From: Paenibacillus sp. DMB5
GTDB taxonomy: Bacteria; Bacillota; Bacilli; Paenibacillales; Paenibacillaceae
Length of the DNA: 49,403 nt
Direction of reading: 5' to 3'
NCBI RefSeq assembly: GCF_001517085.1
Contig: NZ_LRAC01000151.1
Location: 1 to 49,403, forward strand
Part shown: positions 41,471 to 49,403 of the stretch, piece by piece
Layout of the letters: each line of letters starts with the position of its first letter
Position numbering within the stretch: position 1 is the stretch's first letter
Notes under the pieces: generated by a model
What the model was told of the DNA's origin: nothing
The model's input: only the letters and a program-made list of their open reading frames with translations
The model's database searches: none
Translations under genes and position numbers: made by a program

Positions 41471-42223
41471 ATGGAGCAGCTTGCCGGAGGAGCAGAGCTT
41501 GAACGGTATGCCCGGCAGCTGAAGCTGCTGGGGGAGGACGGACAGCGGGCATTAAAGGAAGCAACGGTCATGGTGGCCGGAATCGGCGGGTTAGGAGGAA
41601 CGGCTGCGCTGTATCTGGCGGCGGCAGGTGTCGGTAAGCTTATTCTGGCGCACGAAGGTATTATTCTGCCGCCGGATCTCAACCGGCAGATTCTGATGGA
41701 CAGCGGATCTTTAGGGATGGAGCGGATCAGTACGGCAGCAGCGCAGCTGAAACGTCTTAATCCGCATGTTGAAATCGAGGGCTACAATGCCAGAATTGAA
41801 TATGAACGGGCGAAACCGTGGGTGGAGAACGCCGACATCGTGATTGATGCGCGGTATGATTTTCCGGAGCGGTATGCCTTGAACCGGCTGTGTGTCGATA
41901 CCGCTACCCCGATGGTGGAGGCGGCGATGTACGGCTTTGAGATTTCACTTACCACGATGATTCCTGGTCAGACCCCCTGCCTGGAATGCCTGTATCCGGA
42001 TGTGCAGCCGCAATGGGAACCGTTCGGATTTCCAGTTTTGGGTGCGACCTCCGGAATTGCCGGTTGTCTGGCAGCACTGGAAGCCGTAAAATGGATTACA
42101 GGGGTAGGGACAACTTATGCGGGCGTAATGCATCGCTTCAGCTCACTCGACTTCGCCTGTTATAGCGTCACTATTACCCGTAATCCGAATTGCGCTTGCT
42201 GCGGAGAAGGAGGTAAACCGTGA
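41471..42223 (+). CDS. hesA: HesA, MoeB/ThiF-like adenylyltransferase of the nif cluster
   Basis: This 250-residue E1-like protein has the nucleotide-binding GIGGLGGTAALYLAAAGVG (about 37-55), DLNRQIL with the catalytic Arg, and structural zinc Cys pairs in TPCLECLYPD and NCACCGEGG at the end. HesA is linked to molybdenum or sulfur handling for nitrogenase, though its reaction is not firmly known. The ribosome binding site is CAGGAGGCGA. The final codons overlap the nifV start as GTGA. Confidence 0.9.
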   Translation: MEQLAGGAELERYARQLKLLGEDGQRALKEATVMVAGIGGLGGTAALYLAAAGVGKLILAHEGIILPPDLNRQILMDSGSLGMERISTAAAQLKRLNPHVEIEGYNARIEYERAKPWVENADIVIDARYDFPERYALNRLCVDTATPMVEAAMYGFEISLTTMIPGQTPCLECLYPDVQPQWEPFGFPVLGATSGIAGCLAALEAVKWITGVGTTYAGVMHRFSSLDFACYSVTITRNPNCACCGEGGKP

Positions 42224-43362
42224 AAAGTCTCAAGCTATGTGACACGACACTCAGGGATGGTGAACAGGCGGCTGGAGTATCATTTACGCGGGCGGAAAAG
42301 CTGGAAATCGCAAAGTTGCTGTCGGAATGCGGAGTAGAACAGGCAGAGGTGGGTATCCCTGCCATGGGCAGACGGGAACAGGAGGACATCGCGGCTATTG
42401 CGGAGCTGGGCTTGCCGATGAAGCTGATGACCTGGAACCGGTCAACCCTTGGCGACATCGACAAGGCGCGGAGCACCGGAGTGAACTGGGCTCATGTATC
42501 TATTCCGGTCTCAGACATCCAGCTGCAGGGCAAGCTGGGGCTGACACCGCTTGAAGGGATGAACAAGCTGCTGCGTGCGGCGGAGTACGGGCTCAGGCAG
42601 GGTATGACGGTGTCGGTCGGCATGGAGGACTCGTCCCGGGCGGATATGAAGTTTCTGACCCAATTGGTCAAGACGCTATACAAGGAAGGCATACGCCGGT
42701 TCCGTTATGCGGACACGGTGTCTGCCCATCATCCGGGACAAATGGCAGGACGGATTCAGACGCTGCTTGACGCGGTACCGGCGGATGTGGAGCTCGAGGT
42801 GCACTGCCACAATGACTTCGGTCTGGCCGCGGCCAACACGCTGAGCGGCATAGCCGCCGGGGCGGTCTGGGCCAGCACGACAGTAGCCGGTATAGGTGAG
42901 CGGACCGGCAATGCGGCCATGGAGGAAGTCGCCATGGCCTGGCGGCATTTATACGGCGGTGAATGCGGCGTGCGGCTGGACCTGCTCAAAGGGCTGGCGG
43001 ATATGGTCATTGCGGCCTCCGGGCGCAATGTCGGTGATGCCAAGCCGATTGTGGGACAGCTTGCTTTTACCCATGAGTCGGGCATTCATGTGGACGGGCT
43101 GATGAAGGAGAAAGCGACGTATCAGACGTTTGATCCGGCCGAGGTCGGCCGGTCCCACCGCTTCGTGCTGGGCAAGCATTCCGGCAGCGGCGGAGTGGCG
43201 CATGTGCTGGAGCAGCGCGGCCTAGAGGTCAGCCCGGAGACGGCAGGCCGGCTGCTGGAGCGGGTCCGGGAATACGCCGAGGCCCGCAAAAGCAATGTGC
43301 CGGAGGTCATGCTGCTCCAGTGGCTGATGGAGGAGCAGCAGCGGGCGCAAAATGCGGTGTGA
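42220..43362 (+). CDS. nifV: NifV, homocitrate synthase
   Basis: This 380-residue DRE-TIM metallolyase has DTTLRDGEQAAGVSF at the N-terminus, EVHCHNDFGLAAANTLSG near residue 190 (metal ligands His-x-His), and GERTGNAAMEE. It condenses acetyl-CoA with 2-oxoglutarate to give the homocitrate that ligates Mo in FeMo-co. It starts at GTG 42220, six bases after AGAAGGAGG, inside the hesA stop. It is the last gene of the operon and is followed by a terminator. Confidence 0.94.
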   Translation: MKSLKLCDTTLRDGEQAAGVSFTRAEKLEIAKLLSECGVEQAEVGIPAMGRREQEDIAAIAELGLPMKLMTWNRSTLGDIDKARSTGVNWAHVSIPVSDIQLQGKLGLTPLEGMNKLLRAAEYGLRQGMTVSVGMEDSSRADMKFLTQLVKTLYKEGIRRFRYADTVSAHHPGQMAGRIQTLLDAVPADVELEVHCHNDFGLAAANTLSGIAAGAVWASTTVAGIGERTGNAAMEEVAMAWRHLYGGECGVRLDLLKGLADMVIAASGRNVGDAKPIVGQLAFTHESGIHVDGLMKEKATYQTFDPAEVGRSHRFVLGKHSGSGGVAHVLEQRGLEVSPETAGRLLERVREYAEARKSNVPEVMLLQWLMEEQQRAQNAV

Positions 43363-43448
43363 GCGGGTCTGTGAGCTGGCTGTTCTACTAGGCTGTATCC
43401 GTTAATGAATATGAACGGAATAGCCGGGAGGGAGTTACGTCCAATTGG

Positions 43449-43488
43449 CAGCGGCAGTCTCTATTAGGGGGCTGCCGCTGTTTTATTT
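43449..43488 (+). terminator. nif operon terminator
   Basis: CAGCGGCAG pairs with CTGCCGCTG across a 14-base loop, followed by TTTTATTTT, about 90 bases after nifV. Confidence 0.9.
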
Positions 43489-43657
43489 TGCAATGAAAAG
43501 GATTAAGGGGATGGGACATGATTGAGGCCTCTGGAGGCCAGGCGCATTTTACTTGCGGAACCGCCCGCCGGTAAAGGAATGCTTGCGCCCGTTTCAGTAA
43601 ACCTCTACAATTTGGGCAGGATAAATATAAAGAGCCACACGAGGAGACTGGAGAGCC

Positions 43658-44431
43658 ATGACTAAGAAAACTATTTTTTTTGATATTGACGGAACGATTT
43701 ATGATGAGGATAAGAACGTACCGGCTTCCACCAGGAAGGCTATTGCCGAGCTGCAGCGGCGGGGCCATAATGTCGCAATTGCGACTGGCAGAGGCGCTTA
43801 TATGTTCAAGGAGCTGCGCGAAGAGCTGGGGATTGATTCCTTTGTCTCGCTTAACGGCCAATATGTGGTCCATGAAGGCAAGGTAATCTACACCAACCGG
43901 CTGGAAACCGAAGTGCTGAAGGAGCTTACCCTGTTCGCTGAAAAAAATGATCACCCCGTTGCGTACATCGACGCCACAGATATGAAGGTCAATACAGCCG
44001 AGCATGAGAACATCCTGACCAGCATTGGTTCGCTGAAGCTGGCTTTTCCGACGCATGATGCCGAGTATTTTTTGCAGAACGAGATTTATCAGGCGATCAT
44101 CTTCTGTCCGCAGGAGAATCAGGCGGCGTATGAGGAAGCTTATCCGGAGCTTAAATTCGTCCGCTGGCACCCGCTGGGTATGGACGTCCTGCCGGGCAAC
44201 GGCTCCAAGGCCAATGGCATTGCCAAGATGATCGAAATCCTCGGCGTGGACAAAGAAGATGTGTACGCGTTCGGTGACGGGCTCAATGATGTTGAAATGC
44301 TCAGCTACGTGGGGCACGGCATTGCCATGGGCAATGCGGAGGAAGAAGTGAAAGCGGCCGCGTCCTATGTTACGAAGCATGTCAGTGAGGACGGTATTTA
44401 CGAAGGGCTGAAGATGGTGGGGCTGCTGTAG
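43658..44431 (+). CDS. HAD-superfamily (Cof-type, IIB) phosphatase
   Basis: This 257-residue protein has motif I FFDIDGTIYDE, motif II in IATGRG, Lys in NGSKANGIAKM, and motif IV FGDGLNDVEML, with the alpha/beta cap in between. Cof-type HAD enzymes dephosphorylate sugar phosphates, FMN or PLP with low specificity; YkrA-like proteins are the nearest pattern. The ribosome binding site is GAGGAGACTGG. It is monocistronic and not evidently tied to nif. Confidence 0.88.
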   Translation: MTKKTIFFDIDGTIYDEDKNVPASTRKAIAELQRRGHNVAIATGRGAYMFKELREELGIDSFVSLNGQYVVHEGKVIYTNRLETEVLKELTLFAEKNDHPVAYIDATDMKVNTAEHENILTSIGSLKLAFPTHDAEYFLQNEIYQAIIFCPQENQAAYEEAYPELKFVRWHPLGMDVLPGNGSKANGIAKMIEILGVDKEDVYAFGDGLNDVEMLSYVGHGIAMGNAEEEVKAAASYVTKHVSEDGIYEGLKMVGLL

Positions 44432-44574
44432 GAGGCTGAAGATAGAAGGTAGAAGCTAGAAGGCAGAAAACAGAGGCAGAGGCAGGAGGGTAATATGCTG
44501 GCGGGGTGTAGGAGAGGATACCGACCGGGGAGCAGTCCGGTTCTTCAGCTCTGATCCTTGGTTGGCGCTGGCTA

Positions 44575-44632
44575 ATGCGTGCTGATGTGTGCTGATGTGG
44601 GCTATTGCGTGCTGATGCGTGCTGATGGAGTT
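44575..44632. repeat. Short tandem CGTGCTGATG repeats
   Basis: About five imperfect 10-20 bp units reading (T/C)GTGCTGATG, similar in flavour to the GT-rich stretch near 10095-10205. Confidence 0.6.
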
Positions 44633-44775
44633 TGTTAACAAATTAGCGTGGTGTGGGCTTAACTGCAGTTTGTACAACTAAATCCGTCCATTCACCGCTA
44701 AGTCATCCCTTTAACTGCACTCTGTGCAATTAATAGGCTGGCGAACTTTAGTTTTGGCCCTTTTTTGCAAATTTA

Positions 44776-44858
44776 GTTGTATGCAATACAGCTATCTGGC
44801 GTAGATGCAGAGTTTGGCGGATTTTAAGTGTACCAAATACAGCTATATGGAGAATATA
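44776..44858. repeat. Two copies of the AATACAGCTAT(A/C)TGG dispersed repeat
   Basis: TTTAGTTGTATGCAATACAG with CTATCTGG, and TTTTAAGTGTACCAAATACA with GCTATATGG. A third copy, GTGTACAGAATACAGC followed by TATATGG, stands at about 9886-9910. Confidence 0.65.
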
Positions 44859-44900
44859 GGGCTTTCTGTTGCATAATGTGCAATAGAAAAGCCCTTTTTT
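44859..44900 (+). terminator. Terminator-like hairpin in the repeat region
   Basis: GGGCTTTCT-GTTGCA / TGCAAT-AGAAAAGCCC followed by TTTTTT. No gene ends nearby, so it may end a small RNA or be part of the repeat family. Confidence 0.6.
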
Positions 44901-45201
44901 ACGTGAGAAAAGCGTTCTATTGTATTTCATACAGCAGATTGACTCAAAAACCCGGCAAATGTACCCATTAAGCCTTTTCTGTTGCGCAAAATACAACAGA
45001 AGCTGCTTGCAGAGAGAAATTGACAGTAATCTAATGTACAAAATGCAATCACACTGTCGCAGGTGTCGCAGGTGTCTCAGGTAACCGCAGATATCGCACG
45101 TATCACAGGTGCCACTACTCTCCTTCCGAAACCCGCCGCAACAATATCTGCCACACAGCCGTCAATTCCTTATAAAAGAAACCGATAGGGGGCGGCTTGG
45201 G

Positions 45202-45753
45202 ATGGGTTTGCAAGCAAACGCAGATGTGATTTTACCAAAAAGAATGCACAGCAAGAATGGTACCAGCAAGAACACCGGCACATTAGCGCTCATAACGAGT
45301 GTAAAAAGAATCGTTATACTGCTAATGCTCCTCGTCATTGGAATACTGGTTACCGGCTGCAGCCAGAGCAATAATGTGACGGTTAAGGAGCTAAGGGAGC
45401 TTGGCGCAGACGAGATTGCTGTTGTTTTTGCAGAACAGGGGCTTGACCTGTGCAGTAGTGAGGTGCGGGCGGAGAGTGTGTTTCACAGGGAGCTGAACGG
45501 GCGGGAGCCGCTTGTTTTTCTGCTGGACGGGGAGGAACTGGTTATCTACCAGTTTGCCGGGGACGGGGAGCGCGAAGCGGGCTGGGCTGATTTTGAGAAT
45601 CGGACGGCCACAGCGGAACTGGTTCAGCATAAAGTATTTCAGGAGCAGTCGCTGCTGATCTTTTATATCGGTGATGAGGGGAAGAGCGGACGTGTGCTAT
45701 TCCGGCAGATTGAGCAGGTCATTCCAGAGCTGCTTGAGCTGAGAGAGCGCTAA
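45202..45753 (+). CDS. Hypothetical lipoprotein, 183 residues
   Basis: The most plausible start is ATG 45202, after AGGGGGCGG. It is followed by a Lys-rich stretch and a hydrophobic segment, IVILLMLLVIGILVTGC, ending in a lipobox (Cys about residue 53). The mature part is about 130 residues with VKELRELGADEIAVVF, FLLDGEELVIYQF and a C-terminal amphipathic helix. ATG 45244 would give a more usual signal peptide but has no ribosome binding site. I do not recognise the family, though the tail recalls small stress or competence-related lipoproteins. Confidence 0.6.
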   Translation: MGLQANADVILPKRMHSKNGTSKNTGTLALITSVKRIVILLMLLVIGILVTGCSQSNNVTVKELRELGADEIAVVFAEQGLDLCSSEVRAESVFHRELNGREPLVFLLDGEELVIYQFAGDGEREAGWADFENRTATAELVQHKVFQEQSLLIFYIGDEGKSGRVLFRQIEQVIPELLELRER

Positions 45754-45874
45754 ACCGGATGCATCCCCGCCTGCTTTTTGCCAAACAATCTGTGATTGTC
45801 TTCCACCAGTATGGTTAAGATATTATAAATATCACTAACTGAGGCAAACACCGGAGAAGCGGAGGAGAGTCCAA

Positions 45875-47571
45875 GTGAATCCAAAATGGTGGAAAGAAAG
45901 CGTGGCCTACCAGATTTATCCGATCAGCTTCAAGGACAGCAACGGTGATGGGATCGGTGATCTGCGCGGCATTATATCCAAGCTCGATTATCTGCAGGAC
46001 CTGGGTGTGGATGTCATCTGGGTGTGTCCGATTTACAAATCGCCGAACCATGACAACGGCTACGATATCAGTGATTACTGCGATATTATGAAGGAATTCG
46101 GGACGATGGCTGATTTTGATGTGATGCTGCGGGAGATGCACGCCCGGGGAATGAAGCTGATGATGGATCTTGTGCTCAACCACACGTCCCACCAGCATCC
46201 CTGGTTCATCGAATCGCGGAGCTCGAAGGATAATCCGAAACGCGATTACTACATCTGGCGAAAAGGCAAAAACGGCGGTCCCCCGAACAACTGGGAATCC
46301 TATTTCAGCGGCTCGGTGTGGGAGCTTGATCCGCAGACGGATGAGTATTACCTGCATTTGTACTCCAAATACCAGCCCGATCTGAACTGGGAAAATCAGG
46401 TGGTGATCGACAAGCTGCATGAGATGGTGGAGTGGTGGCTCAAGAAAGGCGTAGACGGCTTCAGGTTCGATGCCATTGCCCATATCATCAAGGCGGAAGG
46501 TTATCCGGACGCGGCTAATCCGGGGGGAACAGCGACGGTGCGGGCGTATGAGATGTTCTCCAACCTCGAAGATGTGCACACGATGCTGCAGAATCTGCAT
46601 GACAAGGTATTGTACTTCTACGATATTATGACTGTCGGAGAGACATCGGGGCTCGGTCCGGAGCAGGCGCTGGATTACGTCGGGGACGGGCGGCGCGAGC
46701 TGAATATGACGTTTATGTTTGAGCATATGAATCTGGACTGTGCAGCTCCGGGCGGGGGCAAATGGGATACCGTACCCTGGAAGCTCACCGATCTCAAAAA
46801 AATCATGAGCAACTGGCAGACGTTCTGCATAACCGGGGATGGAACGCCAACTATCTGTGCAATCATGATCAGCCGCGCTCGGTATCGCGTTTCGGGAATG
46901 ACCTGTTCTACCGGGTGCCGTCAGCCAAAATGCTGGCCACATTCATTCATATGCTGGAGGGCACGCCCTACATTTATCAGGGAGAAGAAATCGGAATGAC
47001 AAATGTGGCGTTCGAGTTGATTGACGATTACCGGGATGTGGAGACGCTCAATTATTATGAGGAAAAGCGTAACCAGGGCATGCCGGAAGCCCAGATTATG
47101 TCCAACATCCACAAAAAAAGCCGGGATAATGCCCGCACCCCGATGCAGTGGGATGATTCGGAGGATGGCGGGTTTACGACAGGCGTTCCGTGGATCAGGG
47201 TCAACTCCAATTTCCGGGAGATCAATGCGGCGGCTGCGGTCAAGGACCCGGATTCGATCTACCATTACTACAAGAAGCTGATCCAGCTCCGTAAAAAGCA
47301 TCCGGTCATCGTCTACGGCGAATATGCCCTGCTGCTTGCGGAGCATGAGGAAATTTATGCTTTTACCCGGACGCTTGAGGATCAGCGTCTGCTGATCATC
47401 CTGAATTTCTATGAGCATGAGCCGGTGTTCGAGCTGCCTGCGGAGTTCGCGGCCGGCAAACAGGAGTTGCTGATCTCCAACTACCCTCCTTCCAAGGAAG
47501 ATGATCTGACTTCACTGAAGCTGCGGCCTTATGAAGCAAGGGTCTATCTGGAGCGGCAGATCCAGGCATAA
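45875..47571 (+). pseudogene. GH13 oligo-1,6-glucosidase/alpha-glucosidase, split by a -1 frameshift
   Basis: The first frame from GTG 45875 (ribosome binding site GGAGGAGAG) gives WWKESVAYQIYPISFKDSN, DLVLNHTS, the nucleophile Asp in DGFRFDAIAH and the acid Glu in TVGETSG. It then drifts off after SNWQT near 46822. The other frame continues LHNRGWNANYLCNHDQPRS with the third catalytic Asp and the rest of the barrel and C-domain to 47571. One missing base at about 46823-46824 explains both. Restored, the protein would be about 566 residues, normal for the family. As given, neither half holds a complete active site. Confidence 0.88.
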
Positions 47572-47575
47572 TCTG

Positions 47576-47623
47576 AAGAGTTGCCAGGACGCGTGAAATA
47601 TGGCGGAATGGCGACTCTTTTTT
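47576..47623 (+). terminator. Terminator of the GH13 gene
   Basis: AAGAGTTGCCA pairs with TGGCGACTCTT across a 22-base loop and ends in TTTTTT. Confidence 0.75.
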
Positions 47624-47704
47624 GAGTTTGCGGGGAAAAGGGGGTACAATCGTTACAATATTATACATAGAGAGTGTGCAGGAGGCGCGGGGAGGAGAAG
47701 CAGG

Positions 47705-48439
47705 ATGAGTGAATGGTATGAAAAAAGCTTTGGCGAGGACTATTTAATAGTGTACCGGCACAGGGATTTTTGCGGGGCCCGGCATGAGGTGGAGAAGATG
47801 ATCGGCTGGCTGGATCTGCCGGAAGGTTCGAAGGTGCTGGATCTGTGCTGCGGTATGGGCCGCCATTCCCTGGCGCTGGCGGAAGCGGGTTTTGCAGTAA
47901 CCGGTGTTGACCTGTCTGAAGTCCTGCTGCGTGAAGCCCGTGCCCAGGATGGTGCGGAAGCGGTGACCTGGCTGCGTTCCGATATGCGGGAGCTGCCGCT
48001 TGACGGCGGATTTGATGCGGTGGTGAACCTGTTTACTTCCTTTGGGTATTTTGAGGATGACGAAGAGCAGGTGAAGGTGCTGCGCGAGGTATACCGGATG
48101 CTGAAGCCAGGCGGCAAATTTATCATCGACTTTTTGAATCCCGCCTATGTCATTGCACACCTGGTGCCCCATTCCACCCGCGAGGACGGGGATAATCTGA
48201 TTGATGAATCCCGGCGGATTGAAGACGGTTATGTCAAAAAAGATATCATCCTCACCTCCAAGGGGGATGATACACCGCGTAAATACCATGAGCGGGTGAA
48301 GCTCTACCCGCTGGAGACGTTCAAGCAGCTGATTGCCGCCGCCGGTCTGCAGCTTGAAGCCGTGCACGGCAGCTATGATGAAGAGGAATACGATGAGGAG
48401 CATTCCAAACGGATGATCTTCGTTGGTGTACGTCCTTAG
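47705..48439 (+). CDS. Class I SAM-dependent methyltransferase
   Basis: At 244 residues, motif I is VLDLCCGMGRHSLALAEAG near residue 41, followed by GVDLSEVLLREARA and VNLFTSFGYFEDDEEQ. The pattern matches small-molecule methyltransferases of the type-11/25 group. I choose ATG 47705, just after GGGGAGGAGAAGC; the upstream in-frame codons include the GH13 terminator. The substrate is unknown. It is followed at once by a duplicated segment and an MBL-fold gene that may be co-transcribed. Confidence 0.85.
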   Translation: MSEWYEKSFGEDYLIVYRHRDFCGARHEVEKMIGWLDLPEGSKVLDLCCGMGRHSLALAEAGFAVTGVDLSEVLLREARAQDGAEAVTWLRSDMRELPLDGGFDAVVNLFTSFGYFEDDEEQVKVLREVYRMLKPGGKFIIDFLNPAYVIAHLVPHSTREDGDNLIDESRRIEDGYVKKDIILTSKGDDTPRKYHERVKLYPLETFKQLIAAAGLQLEAVHGSYDEEEYDEEHSKRMIFVGVRP

Positions 48440-48571
48440 ATGGTTTCTGGCAGAAGACTCCCTATAGGCGGTGACGGCATCATGAGTAAGGCGGAAATGA
48501 AAGCCTGGGAGGAAGGTATCCTGCAGGTGAGCGTACCGATAGACCCTCCCCTGCGCTGGGTGAACAGCTGA
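48439..48571 (+). pseudogene. Truncated tandem copy of the start of the MBL-fold gene
   Basis: This 131-bp segment repeats, with roughly 80 percent identity, the segment from about 48570 to 48700: leader, GGCGGTGACGGCA site and the first 29 codons. Its own ATG 48482 reads MSKAEMKAWEEGILQVSVP up to LRWVNS and stops at TGA 48569-48571, which also supplies the first bases of the second copy. It is a fossil of a tandem duplication, or possibly a translated 29-residue leader. Confidence 0.75.
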
Positions 48572-48612
48572 TGGTATCAGGCAGAAGACTAACAAGAGGC
48601 GGTGACGGCAGC

Positions 48613-49389
48613 ATGCGCAAAGCGGAGATCAAGGAATGGGAGGGCAGCATCCTGCAGGTGAGCGTGCCGATGGACCCTCCGCTGCGCTGGGTCAACAGTT
48701 ATATTGTCACAGAGCCGGAGGGCGGCATCACGGTCATTGACCCCGGCCCGCACACGGCGGAGGCGGAGCTCGCCTGGCAGGGCGTGCTCGATGAGCTGGA
48801 TCTCTCCTGGGATCATGTCAGGCAGATCGTTGTGACTCATCACCATCCCGACCATTACGGGCTGTCGGGCTGGATGCAGGCCCGCAGCGGCAGCCGGGTC
48901 TGGATGTCGGAGCGGGCCCACGCCGAGGCCCGTATGTCCTGGGGCGCGGAGGCGACGCTGAACGAGTCGCTGCCGCTGCTGTTCCTCCGGCACGGCATGC
49001 CGAAGGAGCTGGTCCAGGGGGTCAGGGAGCATCTGGAGAGCTTCCTGACCCAGGTTACTCCGCAGGCGGAGGTCAGCTATATCGACGCTGCGGTGCCTTT
49101 TGTGCTGGGCGGCCGGGAGTGGACGCCCGTGCTGACCGGCGGGCATGCGCCGGGCCATGTGTCTTTGTATGAGGCCGGCAGCGGGCTCATGATCTGCGGC
49201 GATGCTATCCTGCCGCAGATTTCGCCCAATGTCGGCCTGCAGCCCGGCAGCGATCCGCAGCCGCTGCAGACGTTTTTGGAGGGGCTGCGCGTGCTGCGCA
49301 GCCTGCCTGTGCGCCGTGCGTTCCCGGGGCACCGGGAACCGTTCACGGCGTGGGCGGAGCGGGGCGGACAGCCTGCTCCGGCACCATGA
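48613..49389 (+). CDS. Metallo-beta-lactamase-fold hydrolase
   Basis: This 258-residue protein has the dinuclear-metal motif HHHPDH (residues 76-81), IDPGPH earlier, and further ligands in GGHAPGHVSLYE and the final PGHREPF. It resembles the glyoxalase II-like or YqgX-like group, but the substrate is not identifiable. I choose ATG 48613 because the duplicated copy keeps the matching ATG at the same place and a GGCGGTGA site precedes both; ATG 48571 is the alternative. Confidence 0.85.
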   Translation: MRKAEIKEWEGSILQVSVPMDPPLRWVNSYIVTEPEGGITVIDPGPHTAEAELAWQGVLDELDLSWDHVRQIVVTHHHPDHYGLSGWMQARSGSRVWMSERAHAEARMSWGAEATLNESLPLLFLRHGMPKELVQGVREHLESFLTQVTPQAEVSYIDAAVPFVLGGREWTPVLTGGHAPGHVSLYEAGSGLMICGDAILPQISPNVGLQPGSDPQPLQTFLEGLRVLRSLPVRRAFPGHREPFTAWAERGGQPAPAP

Positions 49390-49403
49390 GGAGCGGCTGG
49401 ACA

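Larger units (their letters stand above)
44432..45201. other. 770-bp repeat-rich intergenic region
   Basis: No gene is supported. It contains a purine-rich AGAAGG stretch (44443-44490), tandem CGTGCTGATG units (about 44575-44632), two copies of TTAACTGCA...TGT.CAA.TAA 52 bp apart (44659 and 44711), two TACAGCTAT dispersed repeats (about 44776-44858), a terminator-like hairpin and a tandem GTCGCAGGT stretch (about 45053-45110). Confidence 0.6.

Overview
The window is a chromosomal segment of a nitrogen-fixing, endospore-forming Firmicute, almost certainly a Paenibacillus. The reasons are a compact nif cluster in the order B-H-D-K-E-N/X-DUF269-hesA-V with no NifA or sigma-54 elements, a GlnR-type box behind a sigma-A promoter, a 74-residue GerE, a YhcN/YlaJ spore lipoprotein, strong AGGAGG ribosome binding sites and many short dispersed repeats. 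There are no rRNA or tRNA genes, CRISPR arrays or intact transposases.

Layout. 1-7162 (+) is a surface-polysaccharide operon whose genes mostly overlap by ATGA or GTGA: a UDP-GlcNAc 2-epimerase, a CapE-like dehydratase, an RmlD-like reductase, a further SDR, two paralogous GT2 glycosyltransferases around a methyltransferase, and a GT4 enzyme with an apparent frameshift. A second GT4 lies opposite (7228-8298). 8482-9447 is a spore lipoprotein. 10289-13088 (-) is a murR-like/nagB/nagA amino-sugar operon. 13.5-17.3 kb holds a 61-aa protein, an XRE/DUF2975 pair, gerE, a SagB-type nitroreductase and a LacI regulator. 17645-20622 (-) is a tightly coupled cassette of ABC exporter, GNAT, 32-aa peptide and GNAT. 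20909-23422 is a NitT/TauT-type ABC importer. 24116-26491 is a large secreted YcdB/SLH protein. 26665-30480 holds divergent arabinan-degrading enzymes (GH127 and GH43). 30549-31376 (-) is a TerC-family gene behind a yybP-ykoY Mn2+ riboswitch.

32227-43362 is the nif operon: NifH, NifD and NifK (nitrogenase), NifB and NifEN with the NifX domain (FeMo-co assembly), NifV (homocitrate), and HesA and a DUF269 protein (accessory). Its promoter lies at 31931-31959, a perfect TGTNA-N7-TNACA box follows at 31991-32007, and the roughly 260-nt leader ends in 63-bp structured repeats. The tail holds an HAD phosphatase, a lipoprotein, a frameshifted GH13 glucosidase, a methyltransferase and an MBL-fold hydrolase with a truncated duplicate of its own 5' end.

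The most interesting items are: (1) the exporter/GNAT/peptide/GNAT cassette, a candidate undescribed peptide-modification system; (2) a repeat family directly before the ribosome binding sites of nifB and the YcdB/SLH gene, whose stem shows compensatory base changes between the two loci; (3) a NifN-NifX fusion that still carries what looks like the old NifX ribosome binding site and start codon one base out of frame. Three separate apparent single-base indels (GT4, nifN/X, GH13) occur in 50 kb, so assembly error must be excluded for each.
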